Position numbers and translations under genes: made by a program | Part shown: positions 16,798-25,189 of the stretch, piece after piece | Numbering within the stretch: position 1 is the first letter of the stretch | How the letters are laid out: every line of letters starts with the position of its first letter | The notes under the pieces: model-generated | Told to the model about the DNA's origin: nothing | The model's input: the letters and a program-made list of their open reading frames with translations, nothing else | Databases searched by the model: none | Assembly (NCBI GenBank): GCA_020347685.1 | Contig: CP070738.1 | Location: 1,762,137-1,803,484 of the forward strand | Source of the DNA: Gammaproteobacteria bacterium | GTDB taxonomy: Bacteria > Pseudomonadota > Gammaproteobacteria > DSM-19610 | Reading direction: 5' to 3' | DNA: 41,348 nt

Positions 16798-18612
16798 TTA
16801 GCTGGCCCGCGCCGCACGCTTGCGTTCGTGCTCTGCGAGCAGCTTCTTGCGCAGACGAATATGATTAGGCGTCACCTCGACCAGCTCATCCTCATCGATA
16901 AATTCGAGCGCCTGTTCCAGTGACATGCGGATCGGCGGGGTGAGCAGAATATTTTCATCGCTGCCGGCCGCGCGGATATTGGTCAGCTGTTTGGCCTTGA
17001 GCGGGTTGACCACCAGGTCATTGCTGCGCGAATGGATGCCGATGATCATGCCCTCGTACACTTCTTCGCCGTGGCCAATGAACAGGCGCCCACGCTCCTG
17101 CAGGTTGAACAGGGCATAAGCCAGCGCCTTGCCCGGACCGTTGGCAATCAGTACGCCATTGTTGCGGCTGCCGAAATCGCCTTTCTTCAGCGCGCCGTAG
17201 TGATCGAACACGCTGTACAGCAGTCCGGTGCCCTGGGTAGCGGTGAGAAATTCGGTACGAAACCCGATCAGGCCGCGCGATGGCAGAATGTAATCCAGCC
17301 GCACGCGGCCCTTGCCGTCCGGAACCATATCCCGCAGGTCACCGCCGCGCTGGCCAAGCTTTTCCATCAAGGTGCCCTGGTGCTGCTCTTCGACATCTAC
17401 GGTGACCTGCTCGTAGGGCTCCTGCTTCTGTCCGTCGATTTCGCGCACAATAACTTCGGGACGAGACACGCCCAACTCGTAACCCTCGCGGCGCATATTT
17501 TCGATCAGCACCGACAGGTGCAGCTCGCCGCGCCCGGAAACGCGGAACTTGTCGGGATCCTCGGTTTCCTGCACGCGCAGGGCGACGTTATGCAACAACT
17601 CACGCTCCAGGCGTTCCTTGATCTGACGCGAGGTGACAAACTTGCCGTCCTTGCCGGCGAAGGGTGAATTGTTGACCTGAAAGGTCATGCTGACGGTCGG
17701 TTCATCAACCGTCAGCGGCGCGAGCGCCTCAACTGCATTGGGATCGCACAGGGTGTCGGAAATATACAGCTTATCGATACCGGTAAACGCAATGATGTCG
17801 CCGGCGCTGGCTTCGGGAACCTCCACGCGTTCAAGTCCCAGGAAGCCGAAAATCTGCAGGATACGACCGTTCCGGCGCTGGCCGTCGTGGCCGACGATGG
17901 TCACCGGTGTGTTGGTCCTGACGCGGCCCCGCGCGATCCGACCGATGCCGATGACACCGACATAACTGTTGTAGTCCAGCTGCGAGACCTGAAGCTGAAA
18001 AGGGTCTTCCAGTTCCACCTGCGGCGGGTGCACCTTGTCGGCGATGGTCTGGAACAGCGGTTCCATGTTGCCTTCGCGTACCGTGTCACTGAGGCTGGCA
18101 TAGCCATTCAGCGCAGATGCATACACCACAGGGAAGTCCAGTTGCTCATCGGTGGCGCCCAGCCGGTCAAACAGGTCAAAGGTCTGGTCCAGCACCCAGG
18201 CGGGGCGTGCGCCCGGGCGATCGATCTTGTTGATGACCACGATGGGGTGCAGACCGCGCGCCAGAGCTTTCTGGGTCACGAAGCGGGTCTGTGGCATGGG
18301 GCCGTCCACGGCATCCACCAGCAGCAGCACCGAATCAACCATTGACAACACCCGTTCCACCTCGCCGCCGAAGTCGGCGTGACCCGGGGTGTCGACGATG
18401 TTGATGCGGTAGTCCTGCCACTTTATGGCTGTATTCTTGGCCAGGATCGTGATGCCGCGTTCGCGTTCCAGCGCGTTGGAGTCCATGACTCGCTCGGGTG
18501 CCGCGGCGCGTTCACCCAGGGTGCCGGACTGCGACAGCAGCTTGTCAACCAGGGTGGTTTTCCCATGGTCAACGTGGGCGATTATGGCAATATTGCGGAG
18601 GCGTTCGATCAC
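16798..18612 (-). CDS. typA: Ribosome-associated GTPase TypA/BipA
   Basis: A 604-aa translational GTPase of the EF-G/LepA superfamily that acts in 50S subunit assembly and stress or low-temperature growth. Seen in order: G1 [15 protein letters not shown] near residue 10, G2 RGITI, G3 [12 protein letters not shown]4 [10 protein letters not shown], then a beta-barrel domain II, the EF-G-like domains III and V ([20 protein letters not shown]), and the BipA-specific C-terminal domain ending in [14 protein letters not shown]. The length is normal. A TATAAT -10 box lies at 18648-18643 on the minus strand, 31 bp upstream of the start. The divergent yjbQ begins 66 bp away. Confidence 0.97.
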   Translation of the reverse strand: MIERLRNIAIIAHVDHGKTTLVDKLLSQSGTLGERAAAPERVMDSNALERERGITILAKNTAIKWQDYRINIVDTPGHADFGGEVERVLSMVDSVLLLVDAVDGPMPQTRFVTQKALARGLHPIVVINKIDRPGARPAWVLDQTFDLFDRLGATDEQLDFPVVYASALNGYASLSDTVREGNMEPLFQTIADKVHPPQVELEDPFQLQVSQLDYNSYVGVIGIGRIARGRVRTNTPVTIVGHDGQRRNGRILQIFGFLGLERVEVPEASAGDIIAFTGIDKLYISDTLCDPNAVEALAPLTVDEPTVSMTFQVNNSPFAGKDGKFVTSRQIKERLERELLHNVALRVQETEDPDKFRVSGRGELHLSVLIENMRREGYELGVSRPEVIVREIDGQKQEPYEQVTVDVEEQHQGTLMEKLGQRGGDLRDMVPDGKGRVRLDYILPSRGLIGFRTEFLTATQGTGLLYSVFDHYGALKKGDFGSRNNGVLIANGPGKALAYALFNLQERGRLFIGHGEEVYEGMIIGIHSRSNDLVVNPLKAKQLTNIRAAGSDENILLTPPIRMSLEQALEFIDEDELVEVTPNHIRLRKKLLAEHERKRAARAS

Positions 18613-18642
18613 GAGGTGTACTCACAGCAAAAAAGATCAGGA

Positions 18643-18671
18643 ATTATACTGGAAGCGTCAACCAAAGGGCA
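18643..18671 (-). promoter_or_regulatory. Putative typA promoter
   Basis: A perfect TATAAT (minus strand 18648-18643) lies 31 bp upstream of typA. The -35 region at 17-base spacing (TGCCCT) is poor. Confidence 0.45.
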
Positions 18672-18678
18672 GGATAAA

Positions 18679-19095
18679 ATGGTTTTTCAATCTTCTTTTC
18701 AGCTGCGCACCCGGGGCAGGGGGAGTTACCCGGTCGGCGATGAGGTGCAGGCGCGTGTGGCCGAATCCGGAATACAAACCGGTATTTGTCTCGTTTTCCT
18801 GCACCACACCAGTGCCTCGCTGATGCTGTGCGAGAACGCCGATCCCGAGGTGCGGTCGGATCTGGAACGCTTTATGGCCCGGCTCGTGCCCGACGGCGAC
18901 CCGATATTTCGTCACGTGGATGAAGGTTCGGATGACATGCCCGCGCATGTGCGCAGCATTCTGACGTCCAGTTCGCTCGGCGTGCCCGTGTCCGGTGGCC
19001 GTTGCGACCTCGGCGTCTGGCAAGGCATTTACCTGTGGGAGCACCGGCGCGCGGCGCACCGGCGCCAAGTCTCGGTTACGGTGTACGGCGAGTAG
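18679..19095 (+). CDS. yjbQ: YjbQ-family protein (UPF0047)
   Basis: A 138-aa protein covering the full YjbQ/UPF0047 fold. The family core is clear: CLVFLHHTSASLMLCENADPEV near residue 35, a DEGSDDMPAHVRSIL segment with the conserved Asp and His, and the closing GVWQGIYLWEHR. Members have weak thiamine-phosphate synthase activity in E. coli complementation, but the true role is unclear. I chose ATG 18679, which has AGGA six bases upstream and matches the family start. It is divergent from typA and its 3' end overlaps the convergent zapG gene by 20 bp. Confidence 0.93.
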   Translation: MVFQSSFQLRTRGRGSYPVGDEVQARVAESGIQTGICLVFLHHTSASLMLCENADPEVRSDLERFMARLVPDGDPIFRHVDEGSDDMPAHVRSILTSSSLGVPVSGGRCDLGVWQGIYLWEHRRAAHRRQVSVTVYGE

Positions 19096-19564
19096 TCGCC
19101 GGTTCCTGGTCCTGCATGTCCAGAGTCGGCACATGCGGTGAGTCACCCAGGTAGTCGTCGGTGTCGGTTTCGTTCAGGCCGTTGGTTTCGGCATCCGAGA
19201 AGCCCTCTGGCGCCGGGCCGGTCTTAGCGGACTCCAGCACCGGCTGGTCCGGAATATCCAGGCGCGGGGTGCTGACCGGATTCTGGCACAGCGCCTGCGA
19301 GCCGGTCGCCAGGTGCTCGTACACCTCGCGATAGCTGTCCGTCATTTTCTGTACCAGTTCCGATGTGCGTTGGAAATGCTGTCCAACCTGACCGCGGTAA
19401 GCATCGAACTCGCGCTGCAGGGCGTCGCATTTTTCCTGCAGTGCCTGGCTGCGACGACTGTTGCACAAGGTCAGATAGCCTATGCCCACGCCACAGGCGA
19501 CGCCAAAGGCGAACCCGATCAAGCCCATTCCCCAGCTCCAACTCAAATCGATACCGCTTTCCAT
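19076..19564 (-). CDS. zapG: ZapG/YhcB-family inner-membrane division protein
   Basis: A 162-aa single-pass membrane protein of the DUF1043 family (YhcB, renamed ZapG). In E. coli it links cell-envelope synthesis and division. The N-terminal helix (WGMGLIGFAFGVACGVGIGYL) is followed by a coiled coil (about 35-75), and by the family segment HFQRTSELVQKMTDSYREVYEHLATGS. The C-terminal third is acidic and likely disordered. I chose ATG 19564, because GGAG lies seven bases upstream and because the family begins right at the membrane helix. It is convergent with yjbQ. Confidence 0.88.
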   Translation of the reverse strand: MESGIDLSWSWGMGLIGFAFGVACGVGIGYLTLCNSRRSQALQEKCDALQREFDAYRGQVGQHFQRTSELVQKMTDSYREVYEHLATGSQALCQNPVSTPRLDIPDQPVLESAKTGPAPEGFSDAETNGLNETDTDDYLGDSPHVPTLDMQDQEPATTRRTP

Positions 19565-19661
19565 TAGCCACTCCAGACACGCTCCAGGCTGTTGCGCGAG
19601 TATACCGGGGTTAAGCGTGAACTGCACAAGCGTCGGGCCTTTATTGTTGCTGTTGATGGTC

Positions 19662-19667
19662 TATACT
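19662..19667 (+). promoter_or_regulatory. -10 box for the RRM gene with a long leader
   Basis: TATACT at 19662 is the best -10 match upstream of the RRM gene. If used, the transcript would start near 19675 and carry a leader of about 170 bases, unusually long for a 90-aa gene. No clear -35 is seen. Confidence 0.35.
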
Positions 19668-19848
19668 TTTCGTGCCGCAGGCAACACCGTGTTTTTGCAG
19701 CGTTCTCGTCGCGTGCAAGGGCGGCTCGAGCTTTGCAAACGCATACCCAGGCGCTGCGGTACACGAGAGATGATGCGTTTTTCCGCATACCAAGGGAACG
19801 CGCTCCTGTGCCGGCTATCAGGAGTCCAATAGGAGGTTGGGAAGAAGA

Positions 19849-20121
19849 ATGAAATCCATCTATGTGGGCAATATTTCCTTTGACATCACGTCGGAAAAGT
19901 TGCGTGAGCTGTTTGCGGCGCATGGTGAGGTCAAGTCGGTCAAGCTGATCAACGACCGCTACACCGGCAAACCGCGCGGCTTCGCATTTGTGGAAATGGA
20001 TGACGAGTCTGCCGAGACGGCTATCAGCGCCACGGACGGGTTGGAATTCGAGGGCCGTAATCTGAAGGTCAACCTGGCGAAGCCAAGGGGTGTATGGCGC
20101 ATGCGCCGACCGCGCCATTAG
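19849..20121 (+). CDS. RNA-binding protein with a single RRM domain
   Basis: A 90-aa protein that is one complete RNA recognition motif. RNP-2 reads IYVGNI near the start and RNP-1 reads KPRGFAFVEM near residue 45, with the three aromatic RNA-stacking positions filled. The tail is a short basic stretch rather than the Gly-rich tail of cyanobacterial Rbp proteins. Bacterial RRM proteins of this kind bind single-stranded RNA and some are cold-induced; the target is unknown. I chose ATG 19849. AGGAGG lies 12 bases upstream and GAAGAAGA is closer; an in-frame TTG at 19837 is unlikely. The long untranslated leader suggests post-transcriptional control. Confidence 0.9.
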   Translation: MKSIYVGNISFDITSEKLRELFAAHGEVKSVKLINDRYTGKPRGFAFVEMDDESAETAISATDGLEFEGRNLKVNLAKPRGVWRMRRPRH

Positions 20122-20187
20122 TCACGCGTGTTCAGCACAGGTTGGCGGCCTCCCGCCGAGCCGGGTTTCCGGTAAGGGCAAGGATTG

Positions 20188-21141
20188 TCAGCACACCCTG
20201 TTGCGCGGACTCCCGTTGCCGAAGGCGAGAATGTTTGCGGTGATTTCACCTATCAGCCGCTGCCGGGCGGCACGACTGGCCCAGGCGATATGCGGTGTCA
20301 CGATCAAGCGCGGTGAGTTGTACTGGAGCAAGGCAGTGGTGGTCGCCGGCGGTTCCTCGGCCAGTACATCGATACCGGCGCCTGCGATCCACCCTTGCTG
20401 CAGGCCGCGCAGCAGGGCCTGTTCATCGACTATGCCGCCGCGCGCGGTGTTTATCAGTAGCGCAGTGTCTTTCATCTGACGCAGCTCAGTCTCACCGATC
20501 AGACCGCGGGTCTGCTCGGTGAGCGGGCAATGCAGGCTGATAACATCGCAGCTTTCCAGTAGTTGCGGGAGTGGCAGGCGGTCAGGGAGAGGGCTGTCGT
20601 GGACGCGCTGGGCGATATTGACCTGCATGGAGAAAGCGCGCGCCAGATCGGCCACGGCGCGACCCAGAACACCATAACCGATAATACCCAGCTGTTTCCC
20701 CGCCAGTTCCTCTATGGTCTCGTCGAACAGGCAGAAATGCGGGCTGCGTGTCCAGTCACCATCGCGGACCCGTCGGCGATACGCATCGAGTCGGCGGGTG
20801 AGCGTCAGCAACAGGGAAAAAACGTGTTCGACAACCGATGCGGTCGCGTAATCCCGGGCATTGCTGACCACGACGCCGGCGGCGCTGGCTGCCGCAAGGT
20901 CAATGTTGTTGGTGCCTGTGGCAGCGACACAGATCAATTGCAGGTTGCCGCTTGCCTGGATACTCGAAGCGGTAAGCGGGACTTTGTTCGTCACCACCAC
21001 CTGAGCAGCCTGAATACGTGGCAGCACTTCATCGGGGCCGGTATGGTGGTGAAACTGCCAGTGGGGCAGGCTATCCTGCAACTGCGCCAGATCGAGGTCG
21101 GACGGGTGCACGCTGTCGAGATCGAGGAACACGCCCTGCAT
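20188..21141 (-). CDS. D-2-hydroxyacid dehydrogenase (glycerate/hydroxypyruvate reductase-like)
   Basis: A 317-aa NAD(P)-dependent dehydrogenase of the D-isomer 2-hydroxyacid family. Residues 1-95 form the catalytic domain; the Rossmann fold has LGIIGYGVLGRAVADLA near residue 150. The catalytic set is visible: Arg in NTARGGIVDEQAL, Glu in VLAEEPP and His in VTPHIAWASRAAR. The closest functional types are hydroxypyruvate/glyoxylate reductases (HprA), which fit a role in glycerate metabolism; the substrate cannot be read from sequence. I chose ATG 21141 (MQGVFLDLD), matching the family start. A small exported protein gene ends 2 bp upstream on the same strand. Confidence 0.92.
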   Translation of the reverse strand: MQGVFLDLDSVHPSDLDLAQLQDSLPHWQFHHHTGPDEVLPRIQAAQVVVTNKVPLTASSIQASGNLQLICVAATGTNNIDLAAASAAGVVVSNARDYATASVVEHVFSLLLTLTRRLDAYRRRVRDGDWTRSPHFCLFDETIEELAGKQLGIIGYGVLGRAVADLARAFSMQVNIAQRVHDSPLPDRLPLPQLLESCDVISLHCPLTEQTRGLIGETELRQMKDTALLINTARGGIVDEQALLRGLQQGWIAGAGIDVLAEEPPATTTALLQYNSPRLIVTPHIAWASRAARQRLIGEITANILAFGNGSPRNRVC

Positions 21142-21143
21142 GA

Positions 21144-21398
21144 CTAGTTCTGTCCCGGCAAACCCTGCTTGAGGTTCGGATCTGCGGGACACTCACCGAG
21201 GCGGCCCGGACAGAGCGCGCCGAAAAAGACATCGACGAACGACCCGCTGCGCGCGCCCGCGCCGTTCAGGAACTGGGACCGGCAAGCCAGCGGGCAGCTG
21301 TCGGAAAGACCGATGCCGGCCGCTGCGGGTTCGGCCCGGGTTAGCGCAGCCGCCAGCAGCAGACTAATATAAAAAAGGGTACGCAGTGTGCATGCCAT
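21144..21398 (-). CDS. Small exported cysteine-containing protein
   Basis: An 84-aa protein with a signal peptide (TLRTLFYISLLLAAALTRA) and a mature chain of about 63 residues with four Cys, in SDSCPLACRSQ, GALCPG and GECPAD. Four cysteines in an exported peptide suggest two disulfides. The start at 21398 has AGGAG eight bases upstream, which decides it over the longer frame to 21467. It ends 2 bp before the D-2-hydroxyacid dehydrogenase start and is probably co-transcribed with it. I do not recognise the family. Confidence 0.62.
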   Translation of the reverse strand: MACTLRTLFYISLLLAAALTRAEPAAAGIGLSDSCPLACRSQFLNGAGARSGSFVDVFFGALCPGRLGECPADPNLKQGLPGQN

Positions 21399-21482
21399 CG
21401 CCAGGACTCCTGGTAACCATAACTGCAGGGGCTTGCCGTCTGATACTAGCATGTAGTTCCACAACAAGGGCGTAATGCTGCA

Positions 21483-24400
21483 ATGGTGAGCGGGTCGGGA
21501 CAGGTACAGCTCGAAGCGCTACGCCTGGCGATCAGGCAGGCCTACCGGGGCGATGAAACTGCCTGTCTCCGGGAACGGCTGCAAAGCGCCCGGCTGGCAC
21601 CGGAGCGTGAACAGGCGGTTCAGGACAACGCCCGTACACTCGCCGCGGCGGCGCGCAAGCGCGCCTCGGAACAGATCGGAATCGAAGCTTTTCTGCAGGA
21701 ATACGACCTTTCCTCGCGCGAAGGGGTGCTGCTGATGTGCCTCGCAGAAGCACTGTTGCGCATCCCCGATGCTGCCACCGCCGATCGTCTGATTCGCGAT
21801 CGTCTCGCGAAAGGACACTGGGACGAACATCTCGGTGGCAGTGCGTCTCTGCTGGTGAACGCCTCCACCTGGGGACTGCTGCTGACGGGCAGGCTGGTCG
21901 GTGCTCAGGGTCTGGCCGGCAGTGCCGCGGAGCAGTCCCTTAAACAGCTGGCGACGCGCCTCGGGGAACCGGTTGTCAGGCTGGCCCTGCACGGAGCGAT
22001 GCGGGTTCTTGCCGAGCAGTTCGTGACCGGGCGTGACATTAGCGAGGCGCTCAGGCGTGCGTCAACGCGGGGCGCTGTGCGTTATTCCTATGACTGCCTG
22101 GGCGAGGCTGCCCGCAGTGCCGAGGACGTGGAACGTTATTTCCAGGCCTACCGTTGCGCGATAACCGCTATCGGTGAGCGTGTCCAGCCGGGGCGCGCGC
22201 TGTTCGAGCAGCCGGGTGTCTCGATCAAGCTCTCGGCCCTGCATCCGCGCTATGAATACGCACAGCGGCAACGTGTGCTGCGGGAACTGGTACCGAGGCT
22301 GCGGGTCTTGATCGAGCAGGCCGCCTCGGTCGGTATCGGATTGACGCTGGACGCCGAAGAGGCGGATCGGCTGGAGTTGTTGCTGGATATTTTCGAAGTG
22401 CTGCTGCGGGAGCGGACCGGCGACGCGTGGCAGGGGCTCGGCCTGGCAGTACAGGCTTACCAGAAGCGCGCCTGGCCTGTGTTGCAGTGGCTCGAGCAGC
22501 TGGCTCGCTTGCAGGGGTGTTGTATCCCGGTGCGACTGGTCAAGGGCGCCTACTGGGACAGCGAAATCAAGCGGGCGCAGGAACGCGGCCTGGATGGTTA
22601 CCCGGTGTTCACGCGCAAAGCCGCGACCGACGTTTCCTACCTGGCGTGTGCCGGTTTCGTGCTGCGCCATCCCGACTGTTTCTATGCGCAGATTGCCAGC
22701 CACAATGCCATGACCCTGGCCTGGGTGCACGAACTGGCCCAGGGATGCGACTATGAACTGCAACGCCTGCACGGGATGGCGGAAAGCCTCTATGCTGTGC
22801 TCGCGGACTGTCTCGAGCGGCCGCCGCCGGTGCGTGTCTACGCTCCGGTGGGCAGCCACGACGAACTGCTGCCTTACCTGGTGCGGCGCTTGCTGGAGAA
22901 CGGCGCCAACAGCTCTTTCATCAACCAGCTGAGCGACGAGGGGCTGGACCTCGATCAGCTGGTCGAGAACCCTTGCGAGCGCATGCGGGCGCTGGAATGC
23001 CAGCCGCATCCCCATATACCGCTACCGCGGGATCTTTACGGCGCTGAACGCCGCAATGCTTCCGGCTGGGACCTCAGCGATCCGCTAGTGGTTGCCCGAC
23101 TCGAGGAGCAGCTGCGGAAGGCGTGCCACGAAACCTGGCGTGTCGGCAGCCGCGTCGGTGGTGAGGACTGCGACGGCGAGGTGCGCGCGCTGCCGAGCCC
23201 GGCGGACCGCGGGCAAATTGTCGGTTATGTGGCTGAGGCCGGTGCGGAGCTGGTTGATCGCGCCATGGGGCTGGCCGCTGCGGCTGCGCCGGACTGGGAT
23301 GCGCTGGGTGGCGAACGGCGTGGCGAGTACCTGCTGCGGGCGGCGGAACTTTTCGAGCAGGACGCGCCGCAGCTGATTGCACGTGTGGTTCGTGAAGGCG
23401 GTCGTACCATTGCCGATGCGGTGGCCGAACTGCGGGAGGCGGTCGATTACTGCCGCTACTACGCCCGGCAGGCGCAGCGCGAATTCGAGCGCCCCAGAGT
23501 GCTGCCCGGACCGACCGGTGAACAAAACGAGCTGCAGCTGCACGGGCGCGGTGTTTTTGCCTGCATCAGCCCGTGGAATTTTCCCCTGGCGATCTTTGTG
23601 GGGCAGATTGCCGCGGCGCTGGCCGCTGGTAACACGGTGGTGGCCAAGCCGGCGCGCCAGACCCCGATTACCGGGTACGCAGCGGTTCGCATTCTGGAGC
23701 GAGCAGGAATACCGGGACGGGTGCTGCACTTGTTACCCGGGAGCGGAGCCGGGATAGGCAGCCGGGTGTTCTCCAGTGCCGCCCTGAGCGGGGTCGCTTT
23801 GACCGGCTCGACAGATACCGCCTGGGTAATTCAGCGCGCCCTGGCGGAACGGCGCGGTCCCATCCTGCCGCTGATAGCCGAGACCGGTGGCCAGAACGTG
23901 ATGATCGCCGACAGTTCCGCTCTGCCGGAACAGCTGGTGGCTGACGTCGTGCAGTCCGCTTTCAACAGTGCCGGACAGCGCTGTTCGGCACTGCGGGTTC
24001 TATTTGTACAAAGTGAGATCGCCGAGCGGGTGATCGAGCTGTTGCGCGGCGCCATGGAGGAGATTCTCATCGGCGACCCCGGCTCACTGGCAACCGACGT
24101 CGGGCCGTTGATCGACGCCCAGGCGGTAGAGGGCCTGCAGCCACACGTCGAGCGCATGCAGCGGCAGGCGCGGCTGCTGCAACTCGTCCGCCCCGGTGCA
24201 CATCTGGCGGGAGGCAGTTTCTTTCCGCTGCAGGCTTTTGAACTGGAGTCGCTGGACTTGCTGGAGAAAGAGGTGTTCGGCCCCATCCTGCACGTCATAC
24301 GCTACCGCGGTGACCGCCTGGATGCCGTGGTCGACGCGGTCAATGGTACCGGATACGGGCTAACGCTGGGGGTGCACAGCCGCATCGAAGACACCTGGCA

Positions 24401-24623
24401 GCGCGTCAAGGCACGTGCCAGGGTTGGCAATCTCTATATTAACCGGAACATGATAGGCGCGGTGGTGGGGGTGCAGCCGTTTGGCGGGGAAGGCCTGTCG
24501 GGAACCGGACCCAAAGCCGGTGGTCCATTTTATTTGTACCGTTTCGCAACGGAGCGCACCTGCAGTGCTAACACCGCTGCAATGGGTGGCAATGCCAGCC
24601 TGTTGTCGTTGCCCGACAGCTGA
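21483..24623 (+). CDS. putA: Bifunctional proline dehydrogenase / L-glutamate gamma-semialdehyde dehydrogenase PutA (short form)
   Basis: PutA oxidises proline to glutamate in two steps at the inner membrane and cytoplasm. The 1046-aa chain starts directly with the helical arm, then the FAD-binding proline dehydrogenase barrel (LVKGAYWDSEIKRAQ; substrate Arg pair in LVRRLLENGANSSFINQL) and the aldehyde dehydrogenase from about residue 500, with FACISPWNFPLAIF, Glu800 in AETGGQN and the nucleophile Cys834 in SAGQRCSAL. It lacks the N-terminal ribbon-helix-helix DNA-binding domain of E. coli PutA (1320 aa) and the C-terminal extra domain, so it is the type A, non-repressor form. The ATG at 21483 has no strong ribosome site. 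Confidence 0.97.
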   Translation: MVSGSGQVQLEALRLAIRQAYRGDETACLRERLQSARLAPEREQAVQDNARTLAAAARKRASEQIGIEAFLQEYDLSSREGVLLMCLAEALLRIPDAATADRLIRDRLAKGHWDEHLGGSASLLVNASTWGLLLTGRLVGAQGLAGSAAEQSLKQLATRLGEPVVRLALHGAMRVLAEQFVTGRDISEALRRASTRGAVRYSYDCLGEAARSAEDVERYFQAYRCAITAIGERVQPGRALFEQPGVSIKLSALHPRYEYAQRQRVLRELVPRLRVLIEQAASVGIGLTLDAEEADRLELLLDIFEVLLRERTGDAWQGLGLAVQAYQKRAWPVLQWLEQLARLQGCCIPVRLVKGAYWDSEIKRAQERGLDGYPVFTRKAATDVSYLACAGFVLRHPDCFYAQIASHNAMTLAWVHELAQGCDYELQRLHGMAESLYAVLADCLERPPPVRVYAPVGSHDELLPYLVRRLLENGANSSFINQLSDEGLDLDQLVENPCERMRALECQPHPHIPLPRDLYGAERRNASGWDLSDPLVVARLEEQLRKACHETWRVGSRVGGEDCDGEVRALPSPADRGQIVGYVAEAGAELVDRAMGLAAAAAPDWDALGGERRGEYLLRAAELFEQDAPQLIARVVREGGRTIADAVAELREAVDYCRYYARQAQREFERPRVLPGPTGEQNELQLHGRGVFACISPWNFPLAIFVGQIAAALAAGNTVVAKPARQTPITGYAAVRILERAGIPGRVLHLLPGSGAGIGSRVFSSAALSGVALTGSTDTAWVIQRALAERRGPILPLIAETGGQNVMIADSSALPEQLVADVVQSAFNSAGQRCSALRVLFVQSEIAERVIELLRGAMEEILIGDPGSLATDVGPLIDAQAVEGLQPHVERMQRQARLLQLVRPGAHLAGGSFFPLQAFELESLDLLEKEVFGPILHVIRYRGDRLDAVVDAVNGTGYGLTLGVHSRIEDTWQRVKARARVGNLYINRNMIGAVVGVQPFGGEGLSGTGPKAGGPFYLYRFATERTCSANTAAMGGNASLLSLPDS

Positions 24624-24666
24624 CGGCTGCCGGAAACAGACAAGCGTACATTTCAGTTACTGAACA

Positions 24667-24680
24667 TTGATCTGAGTCAA
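24667..24680. promoter_or_regulatory. FNR/Anr-like binding site
   Basis: TTGAT-CTGA-GTCAA matches the FNR/Anr consensus TTGAT-N4-ATCAA at nine of ten specified positions. It lies 109 bp upstream of the PilZ gene and 44 bp after putA. If used, the PilZ gene would respond to oxygen limitation. Confidence 0.55.
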
Positions 24681-24701
24681 ATGCTGAGTTAGTGTTAACA
24701 G

Positions 24702-24731
24702 TTAAAGTAATACATTAAGTTTTAAAGTAAT
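24702..24731 (+). repeat. Direct repeat TTAAAGTAAT spaced by two helical turns
   Basis: The 10-mer TTAAAGTAAT occurs at 24702-24711 and 24722-24731, exactly 20 bp apart, between the FNR-like box and the PilZ gene. This spacing is typical of tandem operator half-sites on one face of the helix. Confidence 0.55.
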
Positions 24732-24788
24732 GCCTCAGGAGGACGATAAAACCACGATGGATCAACCTGGTTATCAGAGGAGGATGGA

Positions 24789-25154
24789 ATGGAACACCGA
24801 TGCAGTGTTCGTAAGCCCTACGAGTTTCAGCTGCTCATCTATAAGAATGGATTGCCCGTACAGAGCAGTGTCAGCCGAAACCTTGGGCTTGGGGGTGTGT
24901 TTATAAAAGCCGGCACCAGCGCGTGGCGGAAAAACGAGTGTCTGGAAGTCGAATTTCTCGGTTGCGGAAAGGCCGGGATGCGCTTACCGGCAGTGGTGGT
25001 GCATCAGTCGGCGCGGGGAGTGGGTTTGATGTTCGATGGCATCAGCAGCGAGCAGCGACGCGAATTACGCGTAATGCTGTTCAGCACCGAGCATGACCGG
25101 GAATCACCGGCAACAGACAACTCTGTGGTGAGCGGCTCGCGCGCCGTTGCCTGA
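24789..25154 (+). CDS. PilZ-domain protein (cyclic-di-GMP receptor type)
   Basis: A 121-aa protein made of one PilZ domain. The N-terminal arginine motif region reads HRCSVRKPYEF, and the second motif, normally D/N-x-S-x-x-G, reads NLGLGGVFI, so one position departs from consensus (Ser to Gly). Beta strands LEVEFLG and MRLPAVVVHQSARGVGLMF complete the barrel. PilZ domains bind cyclic-di-GMP and alter motility or surface behaviour; the weak second motif leaves binding uncertain. The start at 24789 has AGGAGG just upstream. The regulatory region holds an FNR-like box and a tandem repeat. Confidence 0.82.
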   Translation: MEHRCSVRKPYEFQLLIYKNGLPVQSSVSRNLGLGGVFIKAGTSAWRKNECLEVEFLGCGKAGMRLPAVVVHQSARGVGLMFDGISSEQRRELRVMLFSTEHDRESPATDNSVVSGSRAVA

Positions 25155-25162
25155 GCGAAACA

Positions 25163-25189
25163 GGCCCGCTCCGCTAAACGGGGCGGGCC
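25163..25189. terminator. Stable hairpin between convergent pilZ and Nudix genes
   Basis: Arms GGCCCGCTCCG and CGGGGCGGGCC pair over 11 bp (one T-G wobble) around CTAAA, 8 bp after the PilZ stop and overlapping the last Nudix codons. There is no clear T-run on either side, so it is a weak terminator candidate. Confidence 0.42.

Noticed and set aside
22062-23015. 317-codon minus-strand ORF
   Set aside because: It is antisense to the proline dehydrogenase domain of putA; no ribosome site or domain.
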